The translations under genes were made by a program, and so were the position numbers. A DNA stretch of 35,483 bases from Pontiellaceae bacterium. Its GTDB lineage: Bacteria > Verrucomicrobiota > Kiritimatiellia > Kiritimatiellales > Tichowtungiaceae. The stretch is from positions 1 through 35,483 of the forward strand of contig JAOZSE010000006.1 in assembly GCA_029939835.1 (NCBI GenBank). Reading direction: 5' to 3'. The notes under the pieces are model-generated. The model was not told the origin of the DNA and searched no databases. It saw only the letters and a program-made list of their open reading frames with translations. How positions within the stretch are numbered: the stretch's first letter is position 1; every line of letters begins with the position of its first letter. Positions 33,879 through 35,483 of the stretch are shown in pieces.

Positions 33879-34627
33879 TGCCCCCCGGAGCGTCAGCTCC
33901 GCGTAAACAGGCGGCCGGAGGCCGCAATGGTGCCGAGTCGCCTGTTTACGCATTTTTAGAAAAGCCATCCCTCATTGATTATCCCGGATGCCTCTGCGGC
34001 GTCTTTTTTGTGAGCGGCTGCAACTTTTCCTGCGGTTTCTGTCACAACGCTTCGCTCATGGGTGCTAAACAAAAAGGCATCCCGTGGAGCCGCCTCGAAG
34101 AGGTCTGCCGTAAATTCAAAAACGAATGGGTGGACGCCGTCTGCATTACCGGCGGCGAACCGACCCTTGCCGCCGACCTCATCAAACTCATCGAATTCTT
34201 CCGCGGCTTCGGCTTCAAGATCAAACTCGACACCAACGGAGGCAGCCCGGAGTTTCTCAAGAAGTGCCTGCCGCTGGTGGATTACGTCGCTATGGATATC
34301 AAAGCCGGACTCTCCGGTTATTCCGAACTCACCGGCTTCAAAGACACCGGTAAAATCCGGGAATCCATCCAACTCATCATGGACAGCGGCAAAGAATATG
34401 AATTCCGCACCACCGTCATCGAATCCGTCCACACCGACGAACAAATGCATGAAATCGGCGAATTAATTCAGGGAGTCAAACGCTATGTCTTGCAGGCCTT
34501 CGTCCCGCAGGACACCCTGCCCGGCACCGAATTCCGCGCCCTCAAACGCACCCGCCCCGAACGCCTCCGCCAGCTCGAAAAACTCATGGCCCCCTGTGCC
34601 GACGAAATCATCGTAAGGGGGGCGTGA
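33878..34627 (+). CDS. nrdG: Radical-SAM activating enzyme of the anaerobic reductase (NrdG-type)
   Basis: Iron-sulfur radical-SAM protein of 249 residues that would generate the glycyl radical on NrdD. CNFSCGFC is the CxxxCxxC cluster motif, after EKPSLIDYPGCLCGVFFVSG. ITGGEPTL is the SAM-binding GGE motif. The order and length fit the NrdG group related to TIGR02495. The ATG overlaps the redoxin stop. Codons 2-26 (PPGASAPRKQAAGGRNGAES) are a palindromic repeat, and no other in-frame start exists between it and the conserved part, so the repeat is translated. Confidence 0.92.
   Translation: MPPGASAPRKQAAGGRNGAESPVYAFLEKPSLIDYPGCLCGVFFVSGCNFSCGFCHNASLMGAKQKGIPWSRLEEVCRKFKNEWVDAVCITGGEPTLAADLIKLIEFFRGFGFKIKLDTNGGSPEFLKKCLPLVDYVAMDIKAGLSGYSELTGFKDTGKIRESIQLIMDSGKEYEFRTTVIESVHTDEQMHEIGELIQGVKRYVLQAFVPQDTLPGTEFRALKRTRPERLRQLEKLMAPCADEIIVRGA
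33887..33951. repeat. Multi-hairpin palindromic element inside the nrdG start
   Basis: GGAGC-GTCA-GCTCC comes first. A perfect 12-bp stem follows (GCGTAAACAGGC at 33901 with GCCTGTTTACGC at 33940), enclosing GCGGCC-GGA-GGCCGC. TTTTTA comes after it. Confidence 0.88.
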
Positions 34628-34633
34628 ATATTC

Positions 34634-34730
34634 TTTGGAGTGCGGTGATAAAGGCCCCCGCCGTATCACCGCTTTTCTCTACGACTTAAGTTCAATAAAA
34701 AGCGGCGCATACGAAGCGCCGCACTCCAAA
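34634..34730. repeat. Large twin-hairpin element between convergent nrdG and the beta-barrel gene
   Basis: TTTGGAGTGCGG and CCGCACTCCAAA form the closing 12-bp stem. Inside are GCGGTGAT/ATCACCGC and GCGGCGC/GCGCCGC hairpins. It lies between the two stop codons and probably ends transcription from both sides. Confidence 0.85.
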
Positions 34731-34741
34731 AAGGAGCCTGC

Positions 34742-35398
34742 CTACCATCTGAATCCAAAACCAAGGTTCAGTGCGTGGACATCTTCGACGGATGCCAGGT
34801 CGTCCATATACTGGTACCGGTAGTCCCCTTTGATAAACATTTTTGCGATCACATCCACTTCAACACCTGCACCCGCATTAAAGCCAATGCTGTCGTCGTT
34901 CAGCAGCCAACTCCCGTCCTCGTCCCATTCAGCATATGCATAGTTTATGCCCAGCAGCAGGTAACACGAAGCCGACTCCGTAAACGGCTGACTGAAAATA
35001 ATATCTAGACCTGCCATAAGCGCCCACGCTTCCACATCCGTATCATTTTTATACCGCCTACCATATACAGATGAGAATGAACCTTCTAAAGCGAACCGAT
35101 CTAAAAAATATTCGCCGACAAAGATACGGTCGCCAAAAAAATCTCTTGGGAAGTAGTCGTTGAGCCCGTCATTATAATTTACCCGTATATACTGTGGGCC
35201 AATTCCAACGTAAACCCCTTTATCTTTTACTCCTTTTCCTTCTTTTGTTTTCCTTGTCTTTTTTGAACTTGTGGTCAGATAAACTTTCCCGTCTTTTCGA
35301 TAGAAGGTGTCCGGTAAAGACCGAAATCTAGGTTCCTGAGCGCCTGCGCTGATCGCAATACCAAGCACCAGCAACATGATCGCAATAACTCTTTTCAT
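34742..35398 (-). CDS. Outer-membrane beta-barrel protein (OmpA-N/OmpW-like fold)
   Basis: Exported protein of 218 residues: signal peptide MKRVIAIMLLVLGIAISAGA, a Lys-rich stretch (about 40-65), then alternating polar/aromatic strands (VYVGIGPQYIRVNY, FALEGSFSSVYG, CYLLLGINYAYAEW, IGFNAGAGVEVDVI, MFIKGDYRYQYM). The C-terminus HALNLGFGFRW ends in an aromatic residue, as barrels do. The ATG at 35398 has AAAGGA 5 nt upstream; the reading from 35440 lacks this. It forms an eight-stranded-barrel-sized protein without a peptidoglycan-binding domain. Function unknown. The bases after it (35399-35483) hold no other gene. Confidence 0.8.
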   Translation of the reverse strand: MKRVIAIMLLVLGIAISAGAQEPRFRSLPDTFYRKDGKVYLTTSSKKTRKTKEGKGVKDKGVYVGIGPQYIRVNYNDGLNDYFPRDFFGDRIFVGEYFLDRFALEGSFSSVYGRRYKNDTDVEAWALMAGLDIIFSQPFTESASCYLLLGINYAYAEWDEDGSWLLNDDSIGFNAGAGVEVDVIAKMFIKGDYRYQYMDDLASVEDVHALNLGFGFRW

Positions 35399-35483
35399 CT
35401 TTGTCCTTTCATATTTTGTACAACCAACATGCACCTCCAAAATGAGTTTCTCTTCGAATCCCTAAATTCAGGCATAAGCCAGA

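Overview
The window looks like a chromosomal segment of an anaerobic Gram-negative bacterium of the PVC group, most likely Kiritimatiellota or a close relative. That placement is inferred, not proven. The reasons are an outer-membrane secretin and a beta-barrel protein, a class III (oxygen-sensitive) ribonucleotide reductase, a principal sigma factor with a histone H1-like Lys/Ala tail, pilins with the FTLVEVMIVVAIIALLAA-type start, and many short palindromic repeats between and inside genes. No rRNA, tRNA, CRISPR array, transposase or prophage gene was seen.

Layout. 173-3555 (minus): rpoD followed by an ATP-cone/uridine-kinase-type fusion. 3762-25037: one large type IV pilus/type II secretion-like locus. 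It holds pilT (plus); a minus-strand block of three pseudopilins, a large PilX/GspK-like subunit, an unknown membrane protein, pilM, pilN and pilO; a second minus-strand block of two PilP/GspC-like paralogues and the secretin; a plus-strand GspC-like gene; a minus-strand stand-alone GspE-N-type protein; then pilB, pilC, a truncated pilS, pilR and three small pilin genes (plus). 25184-27567 (minus): a sensor kinase/response-regulator pair. 27685-30439 (minus): dnaG, a four-helix-bundle (S23-type) gene and a cvpA-like gene. 30736-34627 (plus): nrdD, a redoxin and nrdG. 34742-35398 (minus): an outer-membrane beta-barrel protein.

How it works together. PilR carries the GAFTGA loop of sigma-54 activators. 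Eight sequences with the -24 GG / -12 GC spacing of sigma-54 promoters lie in front of pilT, both minus-strand pilus blocks, the GspE-N-like gene, pilB and each of the three pilin genes, so the whole apparatus reads as one PilR/sigma-54 regulon. At two of these promoters (pilB and the pseudopilin operon) the predicted transcript starts only about 3-6 nt before the start codon, and those two genes lack a Shine-Dalgarno sequence.

The other notable theme is a set of palindromic repeat families, many built as two hairpins inside a short closing stem. Several sit in frame within real genes, at the N-terminus of NrdG, in a pseudopilin leader, before a signal peptide, and twice in the secretin linker. 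This recalls the Rickettsia palindromic elements.
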